Of a stretch of 34,105 nucleotides of DNA, positions 9,068-16,850 are shown piece after piece. How positions within the stretch are numbered: the stretch's first letter is position 1; each line of letters opens with the position of its first letter. Origin of the DNA: Oscillospiraceae bacterium. GTDB lineage: Bacteria; Bacillota; Clostridia; Oscillospirales; Ruminococcaceae. The stretch is taken from NCBI GenBank assembly GCA_017415165.1, contig JAFQIY010000036.1, positions 1-34,105 on the forward strand. Reading direction: 5' to 3'. The notes beneath the pieces are model-generated. The model did not search any database. It saw only the letters and a program-made list of their open reading frames with translations, and was not told where the DNA came from. The translations under genes were made by a program, and so were the position numbers.

Positions 9068-11977
9068 TTATTCTTCTTTTTCATCAAGTCCGAGATTTTC
9101 TCGTTTTCTTGTGATTTCGCGGTTGATATCGATGTTGTACCAGCGAAGTGTTTCTCTTGCATTTTCCTTGTCGTTAACAACGGAACGGAATGCGTTCATA
9201 ATGCTTCGTGTTACAACGTAAGCGGAAGGAACAATCGGAATTTCCTCAAGCTGATCCATCTGGAACATAATCTTTTCGAGATCCTTGTTGGACCAGTTAA
9301 GTTCCTGAAGCGCCTCAACGTTTGCAACGTCAACACGTCCGAGAGGACCCATTACACCTTCAACATTCTGTGCATATTCAACCATTGTGTCTGTATCGGT
9401 AAACCACTTGATGAAATCCCATGCAGCTTCCTTGTTGTCACAAGCGGAAAGGATAATCGCACCTGAACCGTTGGAGTTGGAAGCGTGAGAGATAGTACCG
9501 TCAGCCTGCTCTGTACCAGGTACAGCGCAGAAGTCCCACAGACCCTTGATTTCAGGAGCAGCGACATTCAGCTGATTGTAGAAAGTACAGTAGTTCTGGA
9601 TAACGATTGGGGACTCACCTGTTCTGAAACGTGTAAATGCGTCGTAAGTCTGGTCAAACTTATATACATTATAGAAGTCTGTCCACTTAGCAAATGCGTC
9701 AACAGCAGCCTGTGAGTCAAAGTTTGTGGCAGTCTGCTCGTCATTGTAATAGTTAGTACCCGACTGAAGCATAAGCAATGCAAATGTGTGACCTGCTTCA
9801 GTTGCAGGAGAAACGGAAACACCGTTTACAACACCCGGGAGAATAAGACCCGGCTGCATATATTTTCTTTGGATAGCAGGGAGCATATCAATGAGTTCGT
9901 CCCAGGTCTCAGGAGGCTCACTGATACCAACCTGAGCGAGCATATCCTTACGATAGAACATCATCGGGAAGCTCTGGTTGATAGGAACAGCGTAAACATC
10001 GCCGTCATAGGTGTACTGAACAGCAGCATTTCTCTGGAATCTGCCCATAACCTCGTCAAAGCCCTCCATATCGTTCATAGGAACAACAAGGTCACGAAGT
10101 GCAAGGTTTACAGGGAATTCGCCGCCGACAAACAAAGCAACGTCAGGACCCTTACCTGCAAGAACAGCTTCCATAATAGCACCCTGTACAAGGTTGATAG
10201 CAACCTTTACATCAGCGTCAGGGTTGTAGTCAGCGTCAACCATCTGCTTGATAACGTTAGCCTGGTCACGACCGAGAGAAACCCATACGTTAATGGACTC
10301 ACCCTCAATAATGGAAAGCTCAGTGTAGTCTTCAAAGAAGGAGTTGATAAAGCCCTTGAAGCTGAAGCCGAAGCTCTTGAAGATGTTGGACTTTACAGAA
10401 GTAAATTCACCATCAGCAGGAACAAGCTCAATGAAGTCAATTTCGAGAGGCTGTTCACGATACTGACGCATCCAGGAAGAAACGGAGTTAACATTATCCT
10501 TGATAGAGTTGTTGGAAATCATATCAGGAATTTTGGTAGGCTTCTTAGCAGCCTTTTCAAGAACCATAGCAAGTCTTTCGAGAGCAGCAGCTTCAGTACC
10601 CTTCTGATTAGCAAGGCTTTCGATGTTATCCTTTTCCTCATTGAGCTGCTCAGCAAGATTATTGAAAACGTCCTGAATTTCAGGGATTTCCTTATGGATA
10701 TAGTAATCAGTATACTTATCGGGAGCAGGACCTGTAATCATAAGAATCTGCATATAATACTGGTTAGCAGTATATACGATTTCGTCAAGTCTTCTCATAG
10801 ACTCACCGATTTCACCAGGGATTACCTCAAGGCTGAGCTCGTGAGTACCCTTGTCAAGGTAAACATACGCAGCATCGCCGTTGCTGTCCTCAGGAACAAC
10901 CATAATCCAGTCATCATCGTACTGGAACTTAATCTGTTCAAAAGCTTCATTAGGCACCTTACCGTCGATAAGGAGTCTGCGGTTTGTGTAAAGACCGCGG
11001 AGCTCATTCTGACGAGCCTTGATACCAACCTTATAATAGCCTGCGGTTTCGACATTCATTTCCCAGGTAATAGCCTGACCTGCAGTATCCCAAGTACCGT
11101 CACCTACTGTATTGTAGCGCTGTTTGGACGGATGAGAAGGTTCAGTAAGGTAAGAGCCTCTGTCATATGTAGGGAACAGGGTCTGCGAGTTTGTGTACGC
11201 ATACTGTTCACCCTGAAGTCTGATAGGAGCAGCACCGCTGTTCTTGGAAAGCTCAGCATCGGAAGGCTTTGTGTAAGCCTCAGCGCCCTTATCGTTGCAG
11301 AGCTTGATATACTCAATAGCAACAGACGCACGTTCAGACTCAAAGGAAATTGTGTGAGTACCTTCTTCAAGCACGAAATAGAGCGGCTCATTAAAAAGAC
11401 CATCCACATCGTAAACCATAGTAGTAACCCATCTTGAAGCCTGAACCTGAGGAGGACGGACTTCGTTATCCTTGGAGTCAGTAGTTATGGGATATTCACT
11501 TGTCCAGATATGAGGGAGAGTAGCACGTGTAGCCGTATCATAAGGTGAAACGCCGTCCAGAAGAACGGAAAGCTCAGTAGTGCTTGCGCCGTCATCGAGC
11601 GGATAGTAGCTTACCTCCAGCTGATACGCGCCTGTTTCGGGAACGTCAACCGTATAGTCAACGCGACCCTCCTCATTGGACCATACCAAAACATTATCCT
11701 TGCCCTCGAAGGTTGTCACTTCGACCTCAGCAAGCTCATCCTTACCTGAGTAAGCAAGCATTGCCTCAGCATCAGGGCGCTTGACGTTTACGTTTTCATC
11801 AAAGTATTCGCTGTAAGTTTTCTGCTTGACGAACTCAAGAGCCGCTTCGCTGTACTGAGCAGCAGCCGTGGTTGACTCGCCTTCCGCGGAAGCAGGGAAA
11901 CAGGAAACTACAGAAACACAAAGGAGAAGCGCAAGTGCCGCTGACAAAGTCCTTTTAAAATTAGTTTTCCTTGACAA
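9068..11977 (-). CDS. Solute-binding lipoprotein with N-terminal carbohydrate-binding-like modules
   Basis: A 969-aa extracellular receptor of the importer, more than twice the usual 400-450 aa of the family. The signal peptide ends VVSC (lipobox), so Cys is the probable lipid anchor. Two beta-rich, CBM6/35-like modules follow: residues about 65-230 (DVPETGAYQLEVSYYPLDDG) and about 280-410 (VETAGYYKVGIKAR). A helical linker spans about 425-550. A type-1 solute-binding domain runs about 553-969 (INVWVSLGRDQANVIKQM, DVALFVGGEFPVNLALRD, YAVPINQSFPMMFYRKDML, ETWDELIDMLP). TTG 11977 is taken as start because AAAGGTGG lies about 8 nt upstream. The architecture suggests capture of a polymer or large oligosaccharide before handover to the permeases (inference). 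Confidence 0.9.
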   Translation of the reverse strand: MSRKTNFKRTLSAALALLLCVSVVSCFPASAEGESTTAAAQYSEAALEFVKQKTYSEYFDENVNVKRPDAEAMLAYSGKDELAEVEVTTFEGKDNVLVWSNEEGRVDYTVDVPETGAYQLEVSYYPLDDGASTTELSVLLDGVSPYDTATRATLPHIWTSEYPITTDSKDNEVRPPQVQASRWVTTMVYDVDGLFNEPLYFVLEEGTHTISFESERASVAIEYIKLCNDKGAEAYTKPSDAELSKNSGAAPIRLQGEQYAYTNSQTLFPTYDRGSYLTEPSHPSKQRYNTVGDGTWDTAGQAITWEMNVETAGYYKVGIKARQNELRGLYTNRRLLIDGKVPNEAFEQIKFQYDDDWIMVVPEDSNGDAAYVYLDKGTHELSLEVIPGEIGESMRRLDEIVYTANQYYMQILMITGPAPDKYTDYYIHKEIPEIQDVFNNLAEQLNEEKDNIESLANQKGTEAAALERLAMVLEKAAKKPTKIPDMISNNSIKDNVNSVSSWMRQYREQPLEIDFIELVPADGEFTSVKSNIFKSFGFSFKGFINSFFEDYTELSIIEGESINVWVSLGRDQANVIKQMVDADYNPDADVKVAINLVQGAIMEAVLAGKGPDVALFVGGEFPVNLALRDLVVPMNDMEGFDEVMGRFQRNAAVQYTYDGDVYAVPINQSFPMMFYRKDMLAQVGISEPPETWDELIDMLPAIQRKYMQPGLILPGVVNGVSVSPATEAGHTFALLMLQSGTNYYNDEQTATNFDSQAAVDAFAKWTDFYNVYKFDQTYDAFTRFRTGESPIVIQNYCTFYNQLNVAAPEIKGLWDFCAVPGTEQADGTISHASNSNGSGAIILSACDNKEAAWDFIKWFTDTDTMVEYAQNVEGVMGPLGRVDVANVEALQELNWSNKDLEKIMFQMDQLEEIPIVPSAYVVTRSIMNAFRSVVNDKENARETLRWYNIDINREITRKRENLGLDEKEE

Positions 11978-12034
11978 CAGATAGACCACCTTTCATATAA
12001 CCTAACTCAAAACAGATAATTTACGGTGCAGCTT

Positions 12035-12064
12035 TTTACACTCGTAAATTTTTACACTTGTAAA
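12035..12064. promoter_or_regulatory. Tandem operator-like palindromes upstream of the transport operon
   Basis: Two 14-bp sites, TTTACACTCGTAAA (12035-12048) and TTTACACTTGTAAA (12051-12064), are spaced 16 bp centre to centre, about 60-90 bp upstream of the solute-binding gene. Each is a near-palindrome with TTTAC/GTAAA arms. They look like paired binding sites for a dimeric regulator. They lie roughly 165-195 nt downstream of the only clear promoter, so a roadblock or leader function is also possible. Confidence 0.5.
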
Positions 12065-12237
12065 TTTGCACACACAAAAAACGCACTGAGGCGCTATTTG
12101 CATTACCAATATGTGGGTATCGGTAGTTTAAACAGCACAAAAACAGTGCAAACCATACAAGTTCAATGTGTAACTTTAGTGATAATTACACAAAAATTAT
12201 GTTATCCACTAATAAAAATATATAGAGTTGTATAATT

Positions 12238-12266
12238 ATTATATCAATTTGACTAATGGTTGTCAA
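12238..12266 (-). promoter_or_regulatory. Consensus promoter of the transport operon
   Basis: On the minus strand TTGACA (12261-12266), a 17-bp spacer and TATAAT (12238-12243) match the vegetative sigma consensus exactly. Predicted start is near 12231, giving a leader of about 250 nt before the solute-binding gene. The rest of 11978-12352 holds the operator-like repeats and no credible ORF. Confidence 0.8.
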
Positions 12267-12352
12267 GCTTTTCTTATTAATTTTGTTCAAAAAGAGATTA
12301 AAATTTACAGATAAAATTATCAAAAACGTTTAAGTAAACTATATGTATAAAA

Positions 12353-12419
12353 ATCCCCCGAAATCTGACTTCGGGGGATAAAAAGAAAGGTGCTGTCCGT
12401 TCTGCATACGGACAGCACC
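12353..12419 (-). terminator. Tandem terminators of the surface-protein gene
   Basis: Two perfect hairpins lie in series downstream of the surface-protein stop: 12389-12400 with 12408-12419 (12-bp stem, GGTGCTGTCCGT), then 12353-12362 with 12370-12379 (10-bp stem, ATCCCCCGAA). Both are followed on the minus strand by T-rich sequence. Doubling of terminators is common after strongly expressed genes and would insulate the transport-operon promoter just beyond. Confidence 0.85.
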
Positions 12420-12497
12420 GATTGATGTTAGATTAACTTTAATTACAAAATGTAACCGTTGTTATCTTTCATGAAGCTGGGTAATCCCAGCGCGCAA

Positions 12498-14150
12498 TTA
12501 GTTTCTCTTCTTAGCAACTACAGCTGCAGCAGCGAGAGCTACAGGAATTACAGCGAGAGCAACAGAAGCGTTACCAGTTGTTGGGTTAGAAACTTCAACT
12601 TCTTCTTCAACTTCTTCTTCAACGATTTCTTCTTCAACGATTTCTTCTTCTACTTCTTCTTCGATTACTTCTTCTTCGAGAGTTTCGTCGTCAGCCTTAG
12701 CTTCAGCATCAGATGTAGCATCATCAACAGCACCAGCTGTAAGAACTACATCGAGGCTATCCCAGTACCAGTCAACGGAAGTAGCGAGTTCCATAGAGTG
12801 GAGGTAGAGAGCGTAAGCGTTGCTTGTCTGAGCAGCGTCAGCGATTGCATCCCAGTTGAAGGATACAGTGGATTCGCCCCAGTCAAACATTGTTGTATCA
12901 GCGAGGGACATTGTCCAGCCTTCGTTGATTACGAGACCGCCCTGGAAGAGGTTGTAGCCAGCCCAGTCAAGACCAAGGTAGTTTGTGTTTTCCTTAGCGA
13001 AGTAGTTATCGGAAACCATACCGTTGTAGAGGTGCTGTGTGAACTTGGAGTAGTCTGTGGAATCGCCTGTTTCTGTTGTGTAGTACCAGAACATCTTAGC
13101 GTCAGCCCACTTAGCAATTTCAGCAACCTTAGCGTCAACGTCCTTCTGAGCAGTAACAACTGCAATTGTTTCATCAGCTTCTGGATCAGCAGTTGAAGCA
13201 TTATAAGCTTCACCAATTGATTCCTCATATGCAGCAAGAGCATCATCAAGCTTCTGATCAAGCTTACCCTTTTCATTGTTGAGAGTAGCAATCTTGCCAT
13301 TTACCTTAGCAACAACGCCGTCCTTAGTAGCAGCCTTGAGACCAGTAAGAGCGCCGCCAACTACAGCTTCAAAACGTACTCTTTCCTTAGCAGAGTTGAA
13401 TACGAATGTTGTTGTTTCGTAGTTTTCGATAGCATCGTTGAGAACAGGACCAACGTTTACATAGTTGTTTGTATCACCATTGAGGTACATATCACCCATA
13501 GCGGAATTGTAAGCACCTGCAAGGTAAGTAATAACGTTGTAGTTATTGTTGAGTGTTGTTTCCATTGGGCTCTGGAGGTATGTCTTTGAAGGCTGTGTTA
13601 CACCAGTGATGTAAACGCCTGCTGTTGTTGCATCGTCAGTCCAGTCGAAATCAATGTCAATGAAGCCTGTGCAAGCGTTGAATTCAGAAATAGTACCAGC
13701 AGCAGCCCATGTGCCGTCCATACCAACATTGTGGTTTACTGTTGCAGTAATTGTAATGTCGCCCTTATCAATGCCAGCAAATGCTTCGTTAGCAATTGGA
13801 GCAAAACCGCTGTTGATCTGCCAAGCATTTTCGTTAATGCCTTCATTCCAGTCAAATGTGAAAACCTTGGAACCAGCACCACCTGTTGTATCCTTGATTG
13901 TAACAACCATCTTGGATACACCTTCAAGACCTGTAATACCAAAACGTGTTTCGCCGCCTGCTGTAGCACCGGAAAGATCGATACCAGAGAAGTTAGCTAC
14001 GAGGTTACAAGTACCCTTTGTCCATACTTCTGTAGCAGCTGTAAGGTCATAGTTAAGAGTCTGATCCTCAACTGCGGAAACTGTTGTAGCCATTGCAGAT
14101 ACAGCTACTGCGCCTGCTGCGATTGCAGCCATTGTCTTTTTCATGTTCAT
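12498..14150 (-). CDS. Cell-wall-anchored surface protein (NPTTG sorting-type motif)
   Basis: A 550-aa surface protein of unrecognised family. The signal peptide is MNMKKTMAAIAAGAVAVSAM, with cleavage likely after VSA. Residues about 27-215 look beta-rich (FSGIDLSGATAGGETRFGIT, KMVVTIKDTTGG). A helical, Lys/Glu-rich portion is seen about 285-345 (KIATLNNEKGKLDQKLDDA). Aromatic-rich beta segments follow (MFWYYTTETGDSTDY, SVDWYWDSLDVVLTAG). A Glu/Val repeat of about 35 residues (EEEVEEEIVEEE) forms a spacer before NPTTGNAS, a hydrophobic helix and KKRN, the order expected of a sortase substrate. The ATG has AAGGAGG at good spacing. Promoter and terminators are its own. It may be a structural coat protein or an adhesin; no catalytic motif is seen. 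Confidence 0.85.
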   Translation of the reverse strand: MNMKKTMAAIAAGAVAVSAMATTVSAVEDQTLNYDLTAATEVWTKGTCNLVANFSGIDLSGATAGGETRFGITGLEGVSKMVVTIKDTTGGAGSKVFTFDWNEGINENAWQINSGFAPIANEAFAGIDKGDITITATVNHNVGMDGTWAAAGTISEFNACTGFIDIDFDWTDDATTAGVYITGVTQPSKTYLQSPMETTLNNNYNVITYLAGAYNSAMGDMYLNGDTNNYVNVGPVLNDAIENYETTTFVFNSAKERVRFEAVVGGALTGLKAATKDGVVAKVNGKIATLNNEKGKLDQKLDDALAAYEESIGEAYNASTADPEADETIAVVTAQKDVDAKVAEIAKWADAKMFWYYTTETGDSTDYSKFTQHLYNGMVSDNYFAKENTNYLGLDWAGYNLFQGGLVINEGWTMSLADTTMFDWGESTVSFNWDAIADAAQTSNAYALYLHSMELATSVDWYWDSLDVVLTAGAVDDATSDAEAKADDETLEEEVIEEEVEEEIVEEEIVEEEVEEEVEVSNPTTGNASVALAVIPVALAAAAVVAKKRN

Positions 14151-14269
14151 GAAAAATTCCTCCTTGTTTTGTTTTAAGTTTTTTCTTTATTTATTTCCAG
14201 TTAAAATGGAAATCAAATAGAATATATGTATACAGGCGTACTTAAACGCTTTCTGTATATCACGCTATT

Positions 14270-14298
14270 ATTCTAACATTTCAAGTCCAAACTGTCAA
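14270..14298 (-). promoter_or_regulatory. Promoter of the surface-protein gene
   Basis: TTGACA (14293-14298) and TAGAAT (14270-14275) on the minus strand have 17-bp spacing. Predicted start near 14263 gives an AT-rich leader of about 110 nt. The rest of 14151-14539 contains no ORF that I can support. Confidence 0.75.
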
Positions 14299-14539
14299 TG
14301 TACACATACGCCAAATTTTCAAATCGCTTTTAGGCGTTTCTGCACACTTTTCACTAATTTTTGTACTTTTGAACTGAAACGAAAGATTTTTTCGGTAACC
14401 TTTCCGCAATAATCGTAACAGATTTGTAATTTTTCCTTACCCTGCCTGTCACGGTAATTTCGCCCGTTTATCACAGAGCTGCTCCGAAAACGATTAATAT
14501 TATAGCATACTATATAAAATTTGTCAATATCGGATTTTA

Positions 14540-14568
14540 TTGACAAACGTGTCAATTCATATTATAAT
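14540..14568 (+). promoter_or_regulatory. Perfect consensus promoter of the small toxin gene
   Basis: TTGACA (14540-14545), a 17-bp spacer and TATAAT (14563-14568) match the vegetative consensus at every position. The start is expected near 14575, giving a 5' leader of about 50 nt and a transcript of about 200 nt ending at the terminator at 14774. Confidence 0.88.
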
Positions 14569-14599
14569 GTGTATGGGTACACCAAACGGTGGACGGTTG

Positions 14600-14613
14600 C
14601 TCCCGCAAGGGAG
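14600..14613 (+). promoter_or_regulatory. Hairpin sequestering the toxin ribosome site
   Basis: CTCCC-GCAA-GGGAG forms a 5-bp stem with a GNRA-type GCAA loop. Its 3' strand is the core of the very strong AGGGAGGTGAT Shine-Dalgarno sequence of the toxin gene. Translation would therefore need this stem opened, a common control point in type I toxin mRNAs. Confidence 0.7.
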
Positions 14614-14623
14614 GTGATAAGCC

Positions 14624-14713
14624 ATGATAACATTGTCTGAATTAATTCAGTTTATGATGCTCATTGTGGAAATTATCACGTTATGCTTTCTTGTTTCAAA
14701 TAAGAAGAAGTAA
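14624..14713 (+). CDS. Small holin-like type I toxin (Hol-Tox/TxpA-like)
   Basis: A 29-aa peptide opening MITLSELIQFMMLIVEII, followed by TLCFLVSNKKK: a short polar start, one transmembrane helix and a triple-Lys end. This size and layout match the putative holin-like toxin (Hol-Tox) group of Firmicutes, related to Bacillus TxpA, whose overproduction damages the membrane (family knowledge). AAGGGAGGTGAT lies 4 nt before the ATG, partly buried in a hairpin. The gene has a perfect consensus promoter and a bidirectional terminator, and it faces a convergent small RNA gene. The small size lowers certainty, but the surrounding signals strongly favour a real gene. Confidence 0.8.
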   Translation: MITLSELIQFMMLIVEIITLCFLVSNKKK

Positions 14714-14731
14714 CTATTTTTTATTATACAT

Positions 14732-14774
14732 AAAAAATAACCGCCCACGCTCCCCAGCTTAGCGGTTATTTTTT
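14732..14774. terminator. Bidirectional terminator shared by toxin mRNA and antisense RNA
   Basis: A perfect 13-bp stem (14732-14744 with 14762-14774, arms AAAAAATAACCGC/GCGGTTATTTTTT) encloses a 17-nt loop. The A run on one side and T run on the other make it work in both directions. Both convergent transcripts should end here and so are fully complementary over about 43 nt. Confidence 0.9.
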
Positions 14775-14817
14775 AGCCATTATAACGGGAGCAACCGTTC
14801 ATCGGTGTACCCTTTTC
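14732..14817 (-). ncRNA. Predicted antisense RNA antitoxin
   Basis: A perfect promoter at 14825-14853 should start an RNA near 14817 that ends in the shared terminator, about 86 nt long. It contains no ORF with a ribosome site. Its 3' half is complementary to the toxin mRNA 3' end. Its 5' half repeats the toxin leader, including CGGTTGCTCCCG, whose CTCCC could pair with the toxin ribosome site in trans. This fits the convergent arrangement of TxpA/RatA- and Fst-type loci (family knowledge). Confidence 0.75.
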
Positions 14818-14824
14818 TATTAAT

Positions 14825-14853
14825 ATTATAACCCCTCTTAACGCAATTGTCAA
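14825..14853 (-). promoter_or_regulatory. Perfect consensus promoter of the antisense RNA
   Basis: On the minus strand TTGACA (14848-14853), a 17-bp spacer and TATAAT (14825-14830). The match is as exact as that of the toxin promoter on the other strand. The -35 box lies within the hairpin region that follows thrS. Confidence 0.85.
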
Positions 14854-14861
14854 GAGGGGTT
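14830..14861 (-). terminator. Hairpin after thrS, overlapping the antisense promoter
   Basis: A 10-bp perfect stem (AACCCCTCTT, 14830-14839, with 14852-14861) lies 20 bp after the thrS stop. The downstream minus-strand sequence is AT-rich without a strict T run. It probably ends thrS transcription, and its loop and arms contain the promoter of the antisense RNA. Confidence 0.6.
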
Positions 14862-14881
14862 TCTCATTATACTATATATAA

Positions 14882-16828
14882 TCAGCGAGCCTTTGTCTCA
14901 TTTTCCTCAAAAATCTTGTTCAGCACGTCCTCCATAGCCATCACGCCCAGGTCACCCTCCTTGTGAGAGCGGAGAGAAAGTGTTTCAGCTTCAACTTCCT
15001 TATCGCCAACGATGAAGAAGTAAGGAATTTTTTCAAGCTGAGCCTGACGGATTTTGTAGCCCACGCCTTCCTTACGGGAGTCGATTGTAGCACGGATGCC
15101 GCGTCTTTCAAGCTTTTCAAGAACCTTTGCACTGTATTCAGCAGCACGGTCTGTTACAGGGAGAATTCTTACCTGCTCAGGGGACATCCACAGAGGAAGT
15201 GCACCTGCATATCTTTCGATGAGGTAAGCAAGTGTTCTTTCGTAGCAGCCGAGGGAAGTTCTGTGAATGATATAAGGCATTCTCTTCTTGCCGTCAACGT
15301 CTGTGTATTCCATACCGAATTTAGCAGCGAGAAGCATATCAATCTGAATTGTAACAATTGTATCTTCCTTGCCGAATACATTCTTGTACTGAATATCAAG
15401 CTTAGGACCGTAGAAAGCAGCCTCGTCAATACCGATTGTATATTCTACGCCGAGGTTGTCAAGGATCTTGCCCATAACAGCCTGAGCTTCTTCCCACTGT
15501 TCACGAGTACCCTCGTACTTGTTCTTAGGATTTTCAGGGTCCCACTGTGAGAATCTGAAAGTACAGTTTTCAAGCATACCAACCGTATCAAGAACGTACT
15601 TTGCCAGTTCAAGACAGCCCTTGAATTCTTCTTCAAGCTGTTCAGGACGGAGAATGAGGTGACCCTCGGAAATTGTGAACTGACGTACACGGATAAGGCC
15701 GTGCATTTCGCCGCTGTCCTCGTTACGGAAAAGTGTGGATGTTTCACCAAGACGCATTGGCAGGTCACGGTAGGAACGTGCTCTGTTCAGGAACACCTGA
15801 TACTGGAAAGGACAAGTCATAGGACGGAGTGCGAAACATTCCTTTTCCTCGTCGTCAGGGTCGCCGAGAATGAACATACCGTCACGGTAGTGGTCCCAGT
15901 GTCCGGAAATCTTGTAAAGGTCACGCTTAGCCATAAGTGGAGTCTTTGTCAGCAGGTAGCCTCTCTTCTGCTCCTCGTCTTCAATCCATCTCTGGAGAAG
16001 CTGAATTGTTCTTGCACCCTTCGGAAGAAGAATAGGAAGACCCTGACCGATGCAGTCAACAGTTGTGAAGTATTCAAGCTCACGGCCAATCTTGTTGTGG
16101 TCACGCTTTCTTGCTTCTTCAACAGCAGCAAGGTGTGCTTCAAGTTCGCTTGCCTTCGGGAAAGCCGTACCGTAAATACGGGAAAGCTGCTTGCCCTTTG
16201 CGTCACCTCTCCAGTAAGCACCTGTACAAGCAGTAAGCTTGAACGCCTTTACCACAGCAACGTTCATAAGGTGAGGACCTGCACAGAGGTCAGTAAATTC
16301 GCCCTGCTTGTAGAAGCTGATAGCCTCGCCCTTGTCAGCGTGTTCCTTGCAAAGTTCAACCTTGTAAGGCTCGCCCATCTTTTCCAACATAGCGATTGCC
16401 TCGTCAACAGGCAGGCTGAACTGTTCAAGGTCGATACCTTCCTTGACAATCTTCTTCATCTCAGCCTCAATAGCTGCAAGGTCGTCAGCTGTGAAAGCCT
16501 TTTCTGTATCAAAGTCATAGTAGAAGCCGTTATCGATAGCAGGACCGATAGCAAGCTTTGTGTTTGGGTAAAGACGCTTAACAGCCTGAGCAAGAATGTG
16601 TGAAGCTGTGTGCCAGAAAGTCTTTTTGCCTTCCTCGCTGTCGAAAGTCATAACCTCGAAAGTGCAGTCCTTGTCAATAGTTGTACGCAGGTCGCATACT
16701 TTTCCGTCAATTTTCACGCAGCAAGCGGACTTGTAAAGTCCCATTCCGATTCCCTTGACAACCTCAGCCGCAGACATCGCATTTTCGATTTCGCGGATTG
16801 AGCCGTCTTTCAGTGTGAGCTTAATCAT
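14882..16828 (-). CDS. thrS: Threonyl-tRNA synthetase
   Basis: Class II synthetase that charges tRNA-Thr in the cytoplasm; 648 aa, the normal length. An N-terminal TGS domain (about 1-62, MIKLTLKDGSIREIENAMSA) is followed by the editing domain with the metal-binding HTASH motif (His73, His77) and GPAIDNGFYYDFD. The catalytic core has motif 2 (FALRPMTCPFQYQVF), ERHL-region GEMHGLIRVRQFTISEGH, and motif 3 (WMSPEQVRILPV), which leads into the C-terminal anticodon-binding domain (EKLERRGIRATIDSRKEGVG). ATG 16828 is chosen over an upstream in-frame start because AAAGGAG precedes it and the TGS domain starts there. It is probably controlled by the T-box about 1 kb upstream, with a membrane-protein gene in between. 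Confidence 0.97.
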   Translation of the reverse strand: MIKLTLKDGSIREIENAMSAAEVVKGIGMGLYKSACCVKIDGKVCDLRTTIDKDCTFEVMTFDSEEGKKTFWHTASHILAQAVKRLYPNTKLAIGPAIDNGFYYDFDTEKAFTADDLAAIEAEMKKIVKEGIDLEQFSLPVDEAIAMLEKMGEPYKVELCKEHADKGEAISFYKQGEFTDLCAGPHLMNVAVVKAFKLTACTGAYWRGDAKGKQLSRIYGTAFPKASELEAHLAAVEEARKRDHNKIGRELEYFTTVDCIGQGLPILLPKGARTIQLLQRWIEDEEQKRGYLLTKTPLMAKRDLYKISGHWDHYRDGMFILGDPDDEEKECFALRPMTCPFQYQVFLNRARSYRDLPMRLGETSTLFRNEDSGEMHGLIRVRQFTISEGHLILRPEQLEEEFKGCLELAKYVLDTVGMLENCTFRFSQWDPENPKNKYEGTREQWEEAQAVMGKILDNLGVEYTIGIDEAAFYGPKLDIQYKNVFGKEDTIVTIQIDMLLAAKFGMEYTDVDGKKRMPYIIHRTSLGCYERTLAYLIERYAGALPLWMSPEQVRILPVTDRAAEYSAKVLEKLERRGIRATIDSRKEGVGYKIRQAQLEKIPYFFIVGDKEVEAETLSLRSHKEGDLGVMAMEDVLNKIFEENETKAR

Positions 16829-16850
16829 AATAATTCTCCTTTTTATATTT

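Larger units (their letters stand above)
14575..14812. repeat. Inverted repeat enclosing the toxin gene
   Basis: The left arm 14575-14604 and right arm 14787-14812 match in inverted orientation at GGGTACACC and CGGTTGCTCCC, with a short variable middle. Each arm begins at the predicted transcription start of one of the two convergent promoters, so the toxin mRNA and the opposing small RNA start with nearly the same sequence. Confidence 0.8.

Noticed and set aside
9788-11437. Long plus-strand open frame (549 codons) opposite the solute-binding gene
   Set aside because: It lies wholly antisense to a well-supported gene, has no recognisable domain or ribosome site, and its composition is that of a mirrored coding strand.
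12459-13196. Plus-strand frame with Phe-rich stretch opposite the surface-protein gene
   Set aside because: The Phe runs are simply the complement of the Glu-rich spacer codons; no independent coding signals.
15659-16603. Plus-strand open frame of 314 codons opposite thrS
   Set aside because: Antisense shadow of a highly conserved gene, with no start signal or domain.
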